DNA of 64,000 nucleotides from RPQJ01 sp963712815 (GTDB lineage Bacteria > Pseudomonadota > Gammaproteobacteria > Steroidobacterales > Steroidobacteraceae). The stretch spans positions 124,001-188,000 of the forward strand of contig CAVQJL010000007.1 in the NCBI GenBank assembly GCA_963712815.1, written 5' to 3'. Positions 30,515 through 38,626 of this stretch are shown piece by piece. How positions within the stretch are numbered: the first letter of the stretch is position 1; each line of letters starts with the position of its first letter. Below the pieces are notes generated by a model. The model saw nothing but the letters and a program-made list of their open reading frames with translations. It did not search any database and was not told where the DNA came from. Both the position numbers and the translations under genes were made by a program.

Positions 30515-31507
30515 CTACGGATCGACGGAAGACGCCGCGGTGACCCCGCGGCGTTTTTCTTTGGGCGCGGAGATCGGTGCCGGCACGCCGCTCTGCACGC
30601 CGAAGGCATGCGTGACCCTGTCCCAGTCCACGTCCACCGGCCGGCCCTCCGCGATCGCGGCCACCGTGGCCTGGACGGTGCCGAACTCGCCGGGCCCCGG
30701 GTCGTTCGCGCCCTCGAGCAGCGGATGCCGCTCGATGTAGAGCGTGCCCCGCATCCAGCCCAGCTTGGTCGGCTGGTCGATGAGGTTGACCTTGGTATTC
30801 ACCGGTACGAGCCCGTACAACTCGGCGATGTCCTCGGGGAACAGTCGTATGCACCCGGAGGTGACCTGCATGCCCACGCCGGCCGGCCGGTTCGTGCCGT
30901 GGATCAGGTAGGCGCCACTCGGGATGGCGAGGCGCATCGCGTGCTCGCCGAGCGGATTGTCGGGACCCGGCGGCACCACGGGCGGCAACGGCGGCTCGCC
31001 GCGCGCGATGTGCGCATCCCGGACCGACTGCGGCGGATGCCAGCTCGGCCGCTCCTGCTTGGAGACGATGCGCGTCACGCCGAGCGGTGTCTTCCAGTCC
31101 ATCTTGCCGGTGCTGATCGGGTAGGTTCGCACCACTGGCCGCTGGCCGGGTTTCGTAGGCGGGTAGTAGTAGAGCCGGTGTTCGGGCAGGTTGACCACCA
31201 CGCCCTCGCGCGGTGCGTCCGGCAGGATGAAGCGCGACGGGATCAGGATCTCCGTCCCCGCGCCCGGCAGCCAGGGGTCCACGCCCGGGTTGGCGAGGAT
31301 GATCTCCTCGTAGCCCACGCCGTGGCGCCGGCCGACGTCGAGCAGCGTGTCCTCGTGCTGCGCAATGGCCGTGGTGATCACCCCGATGACGTTGTCGCCG
31401 TTCTCCGGAACGAGGTACTCGGAGCCGCCGGCGCGCGCCGTGCCCGCCGCGACCAGGGCCGCGACGGCAGGCAGGAGCAGGCGGGGCCAGTTCACGACTC
31501 GACGCAT
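30515..31507 (-). CDS. L,D-transpeptidase (ErfK/YbiS/YcfS family)
   Basis: A 330-residue periplasmic enzyme that links diaminopimelate of one stem peptide either to another stem or to the C-terminal lysine of Braun-type lipoproteins. A signal peptide (about 1-26) is followed by a LysM-like region (HEDTLLDVGRRHGVGYEEII, 51-70). The YkuD domain has His203 (LIHGTNRP) and the active-site motif TSGCIRL (Cys219, Arg221). The ATG at 31507 directly precedes the signal peptide. Its last codons overlap the terminator of the convergent lipoprotein gene, 14 nt beyond the stop of that gene. Confidence 0.9.
   Translation of the reverse strand: MRRVVNWPRLLLPAVAALVAAGTARAGGSEYLVPENGDNVIGVITTAIAQHEDTLLDVGRRHGVGYEEIILANPGVDPWLPGAGTEILIPSRFILPDAPREGVVVNLPEHRLYYYPPTKPGQRPVVRTYPISTGKMDWKTPLGVTRIVSKQERPSWHPPQSVRDAHIARGEPPLPPVVPPGPDNPLGEHAMRLAIPSGAYLIHGTNRPAGVGMQVTSGCIRLFPEDIAELYGLVPVNTKVNLIDQPTKLGWMRGTLYIERHPLLEGANDPGPGEFGTVQATVAAIAEGRPVDVDWDRVTHAFGVQSGVPAPISAPKEKRRGVTAASSVDP
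30532..30558 (+). terminator. Rho-independent terminator of the lipoprotein gene
   Basis: A perfect 9-bp stem ACGCCGCGG/CCGCGGCGT with a 5-nt loop (30541-30545) runs straight into TTTTT. The T-tract is only on the plus strand, so it stops lipoprotein transcription. It lies within the last codons of the convergent L,D-transpeptidase gene. Confidence 0.9.
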
Positions 31508-31625
31508 TCGGTGCAACCCCGCGACGTTTCGTCGCATTCTAGTTGAAAGGCCCCGACGGAATCTTTTCGACCGCGTTGACCGCCCTGAGGTTCCGACAGT
31601 AGCCTTCCGCGCCCGGGGGATGAAC

Positions 31626-32165
31626 ATGCCGTACAAGATCACCATCGAACTGACCGATCGCGACCTGCGCCATTTTCGGCGCGAGCTGAAGCGCGCACGG
31701 GCGTCGGTCGGCATCGCCGACGACGACGAGATCCTCGGCGCGGCGGCGGAACTCGTGCAGACGCTGAAGCGCGCCGAGCTGCCGGACTTCATCACCGAGC
31801 GGCTCGGCAAGCTCGAGACCCTGCACGCAATGCTGACCGATGCGGACTGGAAGCTGCGCGACAGCGAGCGCAATCCAGTGCTCGCCGCGCTGGCCTACGT
31901 CTGCGATCCCGAGGACATCATCCCGGACGACATCCCTGGCATCGGCCTGCTCGACGATGCGGTGATGATCGAGCTGGTGTTCCGCGAGCTGCGTCACGAG
32001 ATCGAGGCGTACGAGGAATTCCTGCGCTACCGCGAGTCGCTGCCGCAACGACCGCGCGCGCCGCGCAGCCCGGGCGCGCGCGCCGCCAGGCTCGAGCGGC
32101 GCCGCGTCGCTCTCATGGCCCGGATGCGCCGCCGGCGGGCCGAGGAGCGGCGACGCTCGCCATGA
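31626..32165 (+). CDS. DUF1232 (YkvA-type) protein
   Basis: A 179-residue protein with the DUF1232 core LAALAYVCDPEDIIPDDIPGIGLLDDAVMI (about 80-110). The flanks are a helical N-terminal region and a very basic Arg-rich C-terminus that may bind nucleic acid or membranes. The ATG at 31626 is chosen over one at 31620 because the GGGGG ribosome site would touch the earlier codon. It overlaps the 3' end of convergent plsX by 53 nt. Function is unknown. Confidence 0.75.
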   Translation: MPYKITIELTDRDLRHFRRELKRARASVGIADDDEILGAAAELVQTLKRAELPDFITERLGKLETLHAMLTDADWKLRDSERNPVLAALAYVCDPEDIIPDDIPGIGLLDDAVMIELVFRELRHEIEAYEEFLRYRESLPQRPRAPRSPGARAARLERRRVALMARMRRRRAEERRRSP

Positions 32166-33147
32166 GCGCGCCGATCTGGGCCGGGACGCCCTTGCGTGCC
32201 TCGACGATCGCCACGCGCACAGCACTCGCGAACGCGGCGCGGTCGGCGCCGCCGTGGCTCTTGATGACCACGCCGGCCAGTCCCACCATGCTCGCGCCGT
32301 TGTAGGCGCGCGGGTCGATCCGCCGCTTCAGCCCACGCAACGACGGTGCGGCGGCGAGCGCGCCGAGCTTGCGCAGCGGATTCGCGGTGAATTCCTCGCG
32401 CATGACGCTGCCGATGAAGCGCGCCACCCCTTCCATGGTCTTGAGCGCGATGTTGCCCGAGAAACCGTCGGTGACCACTACATCCACTTCGCCGGAGAAG
32501 ATGACGTTGCCTTCGACGAAGCCCCGGAAATCGATCGGCGCGGCGGCCAGCCGCCGGTGCGCCTCGCGCAGTTCGTCCGTTCCCTTGATCTCCTCCTCGC
32601 CGATGTTGAGGAGGCCGATGCGCGGACGGTCGATGCCGTGCAGGTCGGAGGCGATCACCGAGCCCATCACCGCGAACTGAACGAGGTGCTCGGCCGTGCA
32701 GTCGGGATTGGCGCCGAGATCGAGCATCACGGTGTGGCCGTGCGCCGCCGGTACCGCGGAGACGATCGCGGGTCGATCGATGCCCGGCACCATGCCGAGC
32801 ACGAAGCGGGCGGTCGCGAGCAGTGCGCCGGTGTTGCCGGCGGAGACGCACGCCGCCGCTTCGCCCTTCTTGACGAGGTTGATGGCGACCCGCATCGAGG
32901 AATCCTTCTTGCGGCGGACGGCGTCCTGGGGACGCTCGTCCATGCCGACCACTTCGCTCGCCTCGACCACGGTGCAGCGCGCCGGATCCGCGCCCGCGAC
33001 GAGCGGACGCACGACCTCGCCGCGGCCGACGATCAGCAACCGCAGGTCGGGAGTGGTCGAGAGGACGTCGAGTGCGGCGGGCACCGCGACGGCGGCACCG
33101 TGATCGCCGCTCATGGCGTCCACGGCGATCGTGAGCCCGGCGTTCAT
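32113..33147 (-). CDS. plsX: PlsX phosphate acyltransferase
   Basis: Makes acyl-phosphate from acyl-ACP to start glycerophospholipid synthesis. The 344-residue protein shows the family blocks VDAMSGDHG (8-16), VSAGNTGALLATA (about 100-112), LLNIGEEEIKG, and VVTDGFSGNIALKTMEG. It follows rpmF by 19 nt in the yceD-rpmF-plsX operon. The fabH-fabD-fabG genes that usually come next are absent; a convergent DUF1232 gene takes their place. Confidence 0.95.
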   Translation of the reverse strand: MNAGLTIAVDAMSGDHGAAVAVPAALDVLSTTPDLRLLIVGRGEVVRPLVAGADPARCTVVEASEVVGMDERPQDAVRRKKDSSMRVAINLVKKGEAAACVSAGNTGALLATARFVLGMVPGIDRPAIVSAVPAAHGHTVMLDLGANPDCTAEHLVQFAVMGSVIASDLHGIDRPRIGLLNIGEEEIKGTDELREAHRRLAAAPIDFRGFVEGNVIFSGEVDVVVTDGFSGNIALKTMEGVARFIGSVMREEFTANPLRKLGALAAAPSLRGLKRRIDPRAYNGASMVGLAGVVIKSHGGADRAAFASAVRVAIVEARKGVPAQIGALMASVAAPRPAGGASGP

Positions 33148-33166
33148 GCGCGGGCGGAGCCGGCGG

Positions 33167-33361
33167 TTATTCCTGGCCTTCCTCGGCCACCGGCGTCTCG
33201 ATGACCTTCTTGCCGCGATAGAAGCCGTCCGGCGTGATGCGATGACGCAGGTGCGTCTCGCCGCTGGTCCGGTCCACCGACAACGCCGGGGTCTTCAGCT
33301 TGTCGTGCGCTCGGCGCATGCCGCGCGTCGAAGGTGTCCTGCGGCTCTTTTGAACTGCCAT
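33167..33361 (-). CDS. rpmF: 50S ribosomal protein L32
   Basis: A 64-residue ribosomal protein with the conserved N-terminus MAVQKSRRTPSTRGMRRAHD and the HRITPDGFYRGKKV segment. It lacks zinc-binding cysteines, so it is the zinc-free form. It lies between yceD and plsX, the usual order. Confidence 0.97.
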   Translation of the reverse strand: MAVQKSRRTPSTRGMRRAHDKLKTPALSVDRTSGETHLRHRITPDGFYRGKKVIETPVAEEGQE

Positions 33362-33381
33362 GGTCTCGTCTCCTGTCGCGG

Positions 33382-33903
33382 TCAGTCATCGCCCTTGTCG
33401 AGCAGCTGCCGCAGGTTCGCAAAAGGTTTCTGCTTCTCGTCCGCCGCTGCCTCGTCACCGACCGCGTCGAGCGCGGCAGCCGCCGCGCCGCACTCCGCGG
33501 CCGTCGCGTGCATCGGCACCAGCGGCAGGCCGAGCAACACCTGTTCCTCGATCGCCTCGACGACCGAGAGCCGCTCGGCATCGCCGAGCAGCGGCTCGTA
33601 GCCGCCGGGCACTTCGTCCGTGTCGCGCGCGACCACCGCGAGCAACGCCGATTCGTCCACGCTGCACGCGCACGGTCGCAGGCAGCGCTGGCAGACGAGG
33701 AACACCTCGCCGTCGACCTGCACCGCGACTGTGCTGCGGCCCTCGAAAGTCCCGAACACCAGCTGCGCATTCGCCCGCGTTCCCTCGAGCGCCCCGGCCT
33801 CGACGAGACGCGGCAGCTGCGCAAGCCCGAGCGTGCGCTCCAGCCTCGCGGCGCGTCCGGCCAGTTCGACCGCATTGACTAGATCGGCCGGGGCAGGCGA
33901 CAT
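33382..33903 (-). CDS. yceD: YceD (DUF177) family protein
   Basis: A 173-residue member of the DUF177 family, linked in other bacteria and in plants to 23S rRNA accumulation. The conserved metal-type motif is VCQRCLRPCAC near residues 76-86, and the C-terminal PFANLRQL segment is typical. It is the first gene of yceD-rpmF-plsX. A consensus-like promoter lies so close upstream that the mRNA would carry only a few leader bases before the ATG at 33903, and no ribosome site is present. Confidence 0.9.
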   Translation of the reverse strand: MSPAPADLVNAVELAGRAARLERTLGLAQLPRLVEAGALEGTRANAQLVFGTFEGRSTVAVQVDGEVFLVCQRCLRPCACSVDESALLAVVARDTDEVPGGYEPLLGDAERLSVVEAIEEQVLLGLPLVPMHATAAECGAAAAALDAVGDEAAADEKQKPFANLRQLLDKGDD

Positions 33904-33912
33904 GGGCCGCGT

Positions 33913-33941
33913 ATCATAGGGACCGCCCTTCCCGGTGTCAA
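33913..33941 (-). promoter_or_regulatory. Near-perfect sigma-70 promoter of yceD-rpmF-plsX
   Basis: On the minus strand TTGACA (33936-33941) and TATGAT (33913-33918) are separated by exactly 17 nt. The expected start site is near 33906, only about 3 nt before the yceD ATG, which implies a leaderless or almost leaderless transcript. Confidence 0.8.
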
Positions 33942-34000
33942 AACGAATTGGAGCTTAAACCCTTGTTTTTCAAGGTTCAGCGCAGCCCGCAGGACACCCC

Positions 34001-34594
34001 GTGAACACGGCACCCGCCGGCCGCCTCATCCTGGCCTCCACCTCCGCATATCGGCGTGCCCTGCTCGAGCGCCTCCGCGTGTCGTTCGACTGCGTGGCAC
34101 CGGGCGCCGACGAGCAGCGCCTGCCGGACGAGCCGGCCGAGGCACTGGCGCTGCGCCTGGCGCGCCTCAAGGCCGAGGCCGTGGCGGCGAGCCATCCCGG
34201 TTGCATCGTGATCGGCTCCGACCAGGTGGCCATGCGGGGCCCGGAGATCCTTGGCAAGCCCGGTAGCTTCGAGCGCTGCACCGAGCAGTTGCTGCAGTCG
34301 TCGGGAAGCGAAGTCGCGTTCCTCACCGCGGTGCACGTGGTGGACGGCCGCGGCGGCCGCGCGCAATCCCACCTCGACCGCACGCAGGTGCGCTTCCGGG
34401 CGCTCGAGCCCGCCGAAGTGGCGCGCTACATCGCCGTGGATGCGCCCCTCGACTGCGCCGGCGGCTTCAAGGCGGAATCGCTCGGCATCGCGCTGTTCGA
34501 GCGCATCGAGACTGAGGACCCGACCGCCCTTACCGGGCTGCCCTTGATCTGGCTCTGCGGCGCGCTTCGCCGCGCCGGGATCCCGGTGCCTTGA
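34001..34594 (+). CDS. maf: Maf-family nucleotide pyrophosphatase (YceF type)
   Basis: A 197-residue Maf/YceF house-cleaning pyrophosphatase that hydrolyses non-canonical or modified nucleoside triphosphates. Family motifs are LILASTSAYRRALLERL (9-25), VIGSDQVA (about 70-77) and the C-terminal DCAGGFKAESLGIALFERIE. The GTG at 34001 is the conserved start. It is divergent from yceD, as is common. Its 3' end overlaps convergent rluC by 65 nt. Confidence 0.92.
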   Translation: MNTAPAGRLILASTSAYRRALLERLRVSFDCVAPGADEQRLPDEPAEALALRLARLKAEAVAASHPGCIVIGSDQVAMRGPEILGKPGSFERCTEQLLQSSGSEVAFLTAVHVVDGRGGRAQSHLDRTQVRFRALEPAEVARYIAVDAPLDCAGGFKAESLGIALFERIETEDPTALTGLPLIWLCGALRRAGIPVP

Positions 34595-35585
34595 GCAGCG
34601 CCTCGAGCGCCGCGTGCAGCTCGGGACCGAGCGGCGCACTCACGAGCAGCGGCTCGTGCGTTCCGGGACGGTCCACGCCGATCGAGGCGGCGTGCAGGAA
34701 CATGCGGTTCACGCCATAGCGGCGCAGTTCCTCGTTCCGCTCCCGGTCGCCGTACTTGTCGTCGCCCGCCACCGGGTGCCCCGCGTAGGCGGCGTGGACG
34801 CGGATCTGGTGCGTCTTGCCGGTGCCGATCTCCACTTCCATGAGCGTCGCCGCGGTGCCGAAGAACTGCACCGGCCGGAAGGTGCTGACCGCCATCTGCC
34901 CGTGGCTACGCACCGCCACGTGGCGCTCGCCGCTGCGGCGCTCGCCCGTGGCGAGCGGCAGCTCGATGCGCTTCTGGCCGAGATCCCATTTGCCGCAGAC
35001 CAGCGCGAGGTAGCGTTTCTCCGCGCGACCCTCGCGCAGCTGTGCATGCAGGTCGCGCAGCGCAGCGCGCCGCTTGGCCACGATCAGGCAGCCGCTGGTC
35101 TCGCGGTCGAGGCGGTGCACGAGGTCGAGTTCCTTCGCGTCCGGCCGGGCGGCCCGCAGCACCTCGATGACGCCGTGCGACATGCCGCTGCCACCGTGCA
35201 CCGCGACCCCCGCCGGCTTGTTGATGACCAGCAGGTCGGGATCCTCGTAGACAATTGCGTCGGCGAGCAGCTTCTGCAGCGACGCGCTCGGCGCGCGAGC
35301 CGCAGCGGCCCCGTCACCCGGCTCCGGGCGGCGAACCGGCGGCAGCCGGATCCGATCCCCGGCTGCGAGCCGCTGGTCCGGTTTGGCTCGTTTGCTGTTC
35401 ACGCGCACCTCGCCCTTGCGCAGCAGGCGATACACGTGGGTGCGGGGCACGCCCTTCAATGTGCGCACCAGGAAATTGTCGAGCCGCTGGCCTGCATCGC
35501 CCTCGCCGGCCTCGACGTACTGGACCGCCGCAGGACGCGCTCGGCCCGATTCTTCGACCTCCGGCACCCTATTCTCGTAAGCCAT
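34530..35585 (-). CDS. rluC: 23S rRNA pseudouridine synthase RluC
   Basis: Forms pseudouridines at 955, 2504 and 2580 of 23S rRNA in E. coli. The 351-residue protein has an N-terminal S4 RNA-binding domain (about 32-90, GQRLDNFLVRTLKGVPRTHVYR). The RluA-family catalytic domain carries the active-site aspartate in HRLDRETSG. The C-terminal 25 residues are strongly basic. It is divergent from rne with a long spacer, the same arrangement as in E. coli. Confidence 0.93.
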   Translation of the reverse strand: MAYENRVPEVEESGRARPAAVQYVEAGEGDAGQRLDNFLVRTLKGVPRTHVYRLLRKGEVRVNSKRAKPDQRLAAGDRIRLPPVRRPEPGDGAAAARAPSASLQKLLADAIVYEDPDLLVINKPAGVAVHGGSGMSHGVIEVLRAARPDAKELDLVHRLDRETSGCLIVAKRRAALRDLHAQLREGRAEKRYLALVCGKWDLGQKRIELPLATGERRSGERHVAVRSHGQMAVSTFRPVQFFGTAATLMEVEIGTGKTHQIRVHAAYAGHPVAGDDKYGDRERNEELRRYGVNRMFLHAASIGVDRPGTHEPLLVSAPLGPELHAALEALLKAPGSRRGEARRRARSRAAR

Positions 35586-35879
35586 TGATTTGCCGATATT
35601 CGCTTGTTACAGTCCATCTTAGTTGGTTCTGATACGTCAGACCATCGCACTGCCGTGAACACGCGCAGGTGCTGCTGCCCGGGCGGGCGGCGGACCGACG
35701 CGACACCGGCGGACCAGTTGCCAGCACGCCCCAGGATTCGGTCCGGCGCCCGCACACGATTGGTGAGCGGGCGTCAAACAACAGCCGCATGACCCACGCC
35801 GCTGACAGACCTCTCCCGACAGCCACGGCACCCCCCGTCCGGCCGTTCACGGTCCATTACGCATCATTTGCGAGGACCG
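35586..35879. promoter_or_regulatory. rluC/rne divergent spacer and rne leader
   Basis: This 294-nt gap is less GC-rich near 35586-35640 (TTGTTA at 35604-35609 and TGATAC at 35630-35635 could be parts of a promoter, although their spacing is 20 nt). The long leader before rne parallels the E. coli rne 5' untranslated region, which mediates RNase E autoregulation. I could not identify the regulatory hairpin by eye. Short frames here look like chance. Confidence 0.4.
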
Positions 35880-38585
35880 ATGAAAAGAATGCTCGTCAAC
35901 GCAACCCAGGAAGAGGAGTTGCGTGTTGCACTGGTCGATGGCCAGCGGATCTATGACCTCGACATCGAGATCCCGTCCCGGGAATCGAAGAAGGCCAACG
36001 TCTACAAGGGGCGCATCACCCGCGTAGAGCCGAGCCTCGAGGCGGCCTTCGTCGATTACGGCGCCGAGCGCCACGGCTTCCTGCCGCTCAAGGAAATCTC
36101 CCGCGACTACTTCAAGCCGCAGGAAGGCGGCGGCGAGGGCCGCCCCGGCATGCGCGAGCTGGTCTCCGAAGGCCAGGAACTCATCGTCCAGGTCGAGAAA
36201 GAGGAGCGCGGCAACAAGGGCGCGGCCCTGACCACGTTCGTGAGCCTCGCCGGCCGCTTCCTGGTCCTGATGCCCAACAACCCGCGCGCCGGGGGCGTGT
36301 CGCGCCGCATCGAGGGGGACGACCGCGACCAGCTGCGCGAGGCCATGGAAAGCCTGCAGATCCCCGACGGCATGGGCGCCATCGTGCGCACCGCCGGCGT
36401 CGGCCGCACGGCCGAGGAGCTGCAGTGGGACGTCAACAACCTCGTGGACGTCTGGAATGCCATCCGGAACGCCTCCGAGGGCCGGCCTGGGCCGTTCCTG
36501 ATCTACCAGGAGTCGAAGGCGATCCTGCGGGCGCTGCGCGATTACCTATCCGACGACATCGGCGAGATCCTCGTCGACAAGCGCGAGATCTACGAGGAAG
36601 CGCGCGAGTACATGCAGCGCTTCATGCCGGGCAACCAGCGCAAGCTCAAGCTCTACGACGACCACGTCCCGCTGTTCACCCGCTACCAGATCGAGAGCCA
36701 GATCGAGTCGGCCTATTCGCACAAGGTCAACCTTCCCTCCGGCGGCAGCATCGTCATCGACCACACCGAGGCGCTGGTGTCGATCGACATCAACTCGGCG
36801 CGCAGCACGCGCGGCACCGACATCGAGACCACGGCCCTCAACACCAACCTCGAGGCGGCGGACGAGATCGCCCGCCAGATGCGCCTGCGGGACGTGGGCG
36901 GCCTGATCGTCATCGACTTCATCGACATGGAGTCGACCAAGAACCAGCGTGCGGTCGAAGATCGCCTGCGCGACGCCGTCAAGCAGGACCGCGCCCGCAT
37001 CCAGATCGGGCGCATCTCGCGATTCGGACTGCTCGAGCTGTCGCGCCAGCGCCTGCGCCCGTCGATCAGCGAATCGACCAACATCACCTGCCCGCGCTGC
37101 AACGGCATGGGCGTGATCCGCAGTGTCGAGTCGCTGGCGCTCGCCATCCTGCGCCTGATCGGCGAGGAGGCACGCAAGGACCGTACCGCGAAGGTCATCG
37201 CGCAGCTGCCGGTGGACGTCGCCACCTACCTCATGAACGAGAAGCGCGAGTGGCTGCACAGCATCGAGGCGCGCAGCGAGGTGGGCGTGATCCTCGTGCC
37301 GAACCGCTATCTCGACACGCCCGCCTACGAGATACGCCGCCTGCGCGACGACGAGCTCGGGTTGCCCGAGTACTCGGTGATCAGCCACCAGATGGCGGTG
37401 CAGCCGAAGATCGACCTCGAGGCCATTGCCGCCGAGGAGAAGGCGCCGCCGCCGCCGCCGGTGCCTGCCGTGACGACCGTGGTGCCGAGCACACCGGCCC
37501 CGCCGCCGGCGCCGGAGCCGGTGGTCGCACCGGTCGCAGCCGTGCCTGTGGTGGTCGTGCCGCAGTACGGTCCGCGCGACGGCGCGTTCGTGCGGCTGTG
37601 GCATTGGCTGGTGGGCGACAAGCGCGCGCCGGCGCCCGAGGTCGCGCCGCCAGTCCGCACCGAGCCGGTGCGTGGGCGCGACGAGCGCGGCCGGGATCGA
37701 GGCCGGGATCGGGATCGCGATCGGGGCCGCGGACGCGATCGTGACCAGCGCACGGGCGCCCGCGAGGAGCCGCGTCGCGACGCACGCCGGGACGAGCGCG
37801 GCAGCCGCGACGAGTCGCCGCAACGTGGTGGCCGCCGGGACGAGCCCCGTGCCGAGCGCCGGCCGGAGCCGAGGCGTGACGATCGCGGCGAACGCGGTCG
37901 TCGTCCGGAACAGTCGCAGGCCCAGGGAGGGCAGCGAGAGGGCCAGCGCGAAGGTGGTCGCGACGGCCAGCGCGAGCGGCGTCCGGAGGGCCAGCCCCAG
38001 CGCAGCAATCAGGCCGCGCGGCAGGAACAGCCACCGCGCAGCGAGCAACCGCGCCAGGAACCGCAGCCTCGGGTCGAGCCGACCGCGACTCCGGCAACGA
38101 CGCCGGCGGATTCGGCCGCTGCGGCTGCAGCGGCGCTGCTTCCGGTCGTCATGGTGGAGGGCGCGACGGCAACCCCCGCTGCCGACCCAGGCGCAGCCGT
38201 GAACGGATCGCGTCCCGACCGTGCTGAGCGGCCGGAGGGCGAGCGCAGCGAACGCAGCGGACGGCGGTCGCGTCGCGGTGGTCGGCGGCGGCGGCGCGAG
38301 CCGGGCGAGGCAGGTGCTGCAGGCGAGCCCACCGGTGGCGAGGGCCGCGAGGCCTCCGCAGCCATGGGCACGCCGGAACCGCAGTCGTTCGACTTCGAGC
38401 ATGCTCCGGCTGCACCGGTGCGGGCGCCTGTGACTGCGGCGCCGCCGGTCCCTGCGCCGGTGTCCGCGCCCGCTCCCGTGGTGGCGCCACGCCCGGCGGA
38501 GACCGCGGCGCCCGAGCCGCGTCCGGAGTGGACGCCTACTCCGCCGAGCGACGCGACGCGGGAAGGCCCGCGCAGCGAGCCCTGA
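35880..38585 (+). CDS. rne: Ribonuclease E
   Basis: An essential endoribonuclease for mRNA turnover and rRNA/tRNA maturation, and the scaffold of the degradosome. The 901-residue protein has an S1 domain (about 36-120), catalytic Asp303 (SIDINS) and Asp346 (VIDFID), and the Zn-link CPRC at 404-407, all at the same positions as in E. coli. From about 515 the sequence is disordered: a Pro/Val linker, an RLWHWLVGDKR motif near 572, a very Arg/Asp/Gly-rich block about 600-750, and a Pro/Ala tail. The ATG at 35880 follows GAGGA; an in-frame TTG 12 nt earlier lies over the ribosome site. Confidence 0.96.
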   Translation: MKRMLVNATQEEELRVALVDGQRIYDLDIEIPSRESKKANVYKGRITRVEPSLEAAFVDYGAERHGFLPLKEISRDYFKPQEGGGEGRPGMRELVSEGQELIVQVEKEERGNKGAALTTFVSLAGRFLVLMPNNPRAGGVSRRIEGDDRDQLREAMESLQIPDGMGAIVRTAGVGRTAEELQWDVNNLVDVWNAIRNASEGRPGPFLIYQESKAILRALRDYLSDDIGEILVDKREIYEEAREYMQRFMPGNQRKLKLYDDHVPLFTRYQIESQIESAYSHKVNLPSGGSIVIDHTEALVSIDINSARSTRGTDIETTALNTNLEAADEIARQMRLRDVGGLIVIDFIDMESTKNQRAVEDRLRDAVKQDRARIQIGRISRFGLLELSRQRLRPSISESTNITCPRCNGMGVIRSVESLALAILRLIGEEARKDRTAKVIAQLPVDVATYLMNEKREWLHSIEARSEVGVILVPNRYLDTPAYEIRRLRDDELGLPEYSVISHQMAVQPKIDLEAIAAEEKAPPPPPVPAVTTVVPSTPAPPPAPEPVVAPVAAVPVVVVPQYGPRDGAFVRLWHWLVGDKRAPAPEVAPPVRTEPVRGRDERGRDRGRDRDRDRGRGRDRDQRTGAREEPRRDARRDERGSRDESPQRGGRRDEPRAERRPEPRRDDRGERGRRPEQSQAQGGQREGQREGGRDGQRERRPEGQPQRSNQAARQEQPPRSEQPRQEPQPRVEPTATPATTPADSAAAAAAALLPVVMVEGATATPAADPGAAVNGSRPDRAERPEGERSERSGRRSRRGGRRRRREPGEAGAAGEPTGGEGREASAAMGTPEPQSFDFEHAPAAPVRAPVTAAPPVPAPVSAPAPVVAPRPAETAAPEPRPEWTPTPPSDATREGPRSEP

Positions 38586-38591
38586 GGATTG

Positions 38592-38626
38592 CGCCCGGCG
38601 CCGTCGCTAAAGACGGCGCCCGGGCG
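38592..38626. terminator. Strong GC hairpin between rne and the convergent phosphatase gene
   Basis: CGCCCGGCGCCGTC and GACGGCGCCCGGGCG pair almost perfectly (one bulge) around a 6-nt loop. The hairpin lies just after the rne stop and overlaps the last codons of the convergent phosphatase gene. There is no T-tract, so it may act as an end-protecting or Rho-assisted bidirectional terminator. Confidence 0.5.
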
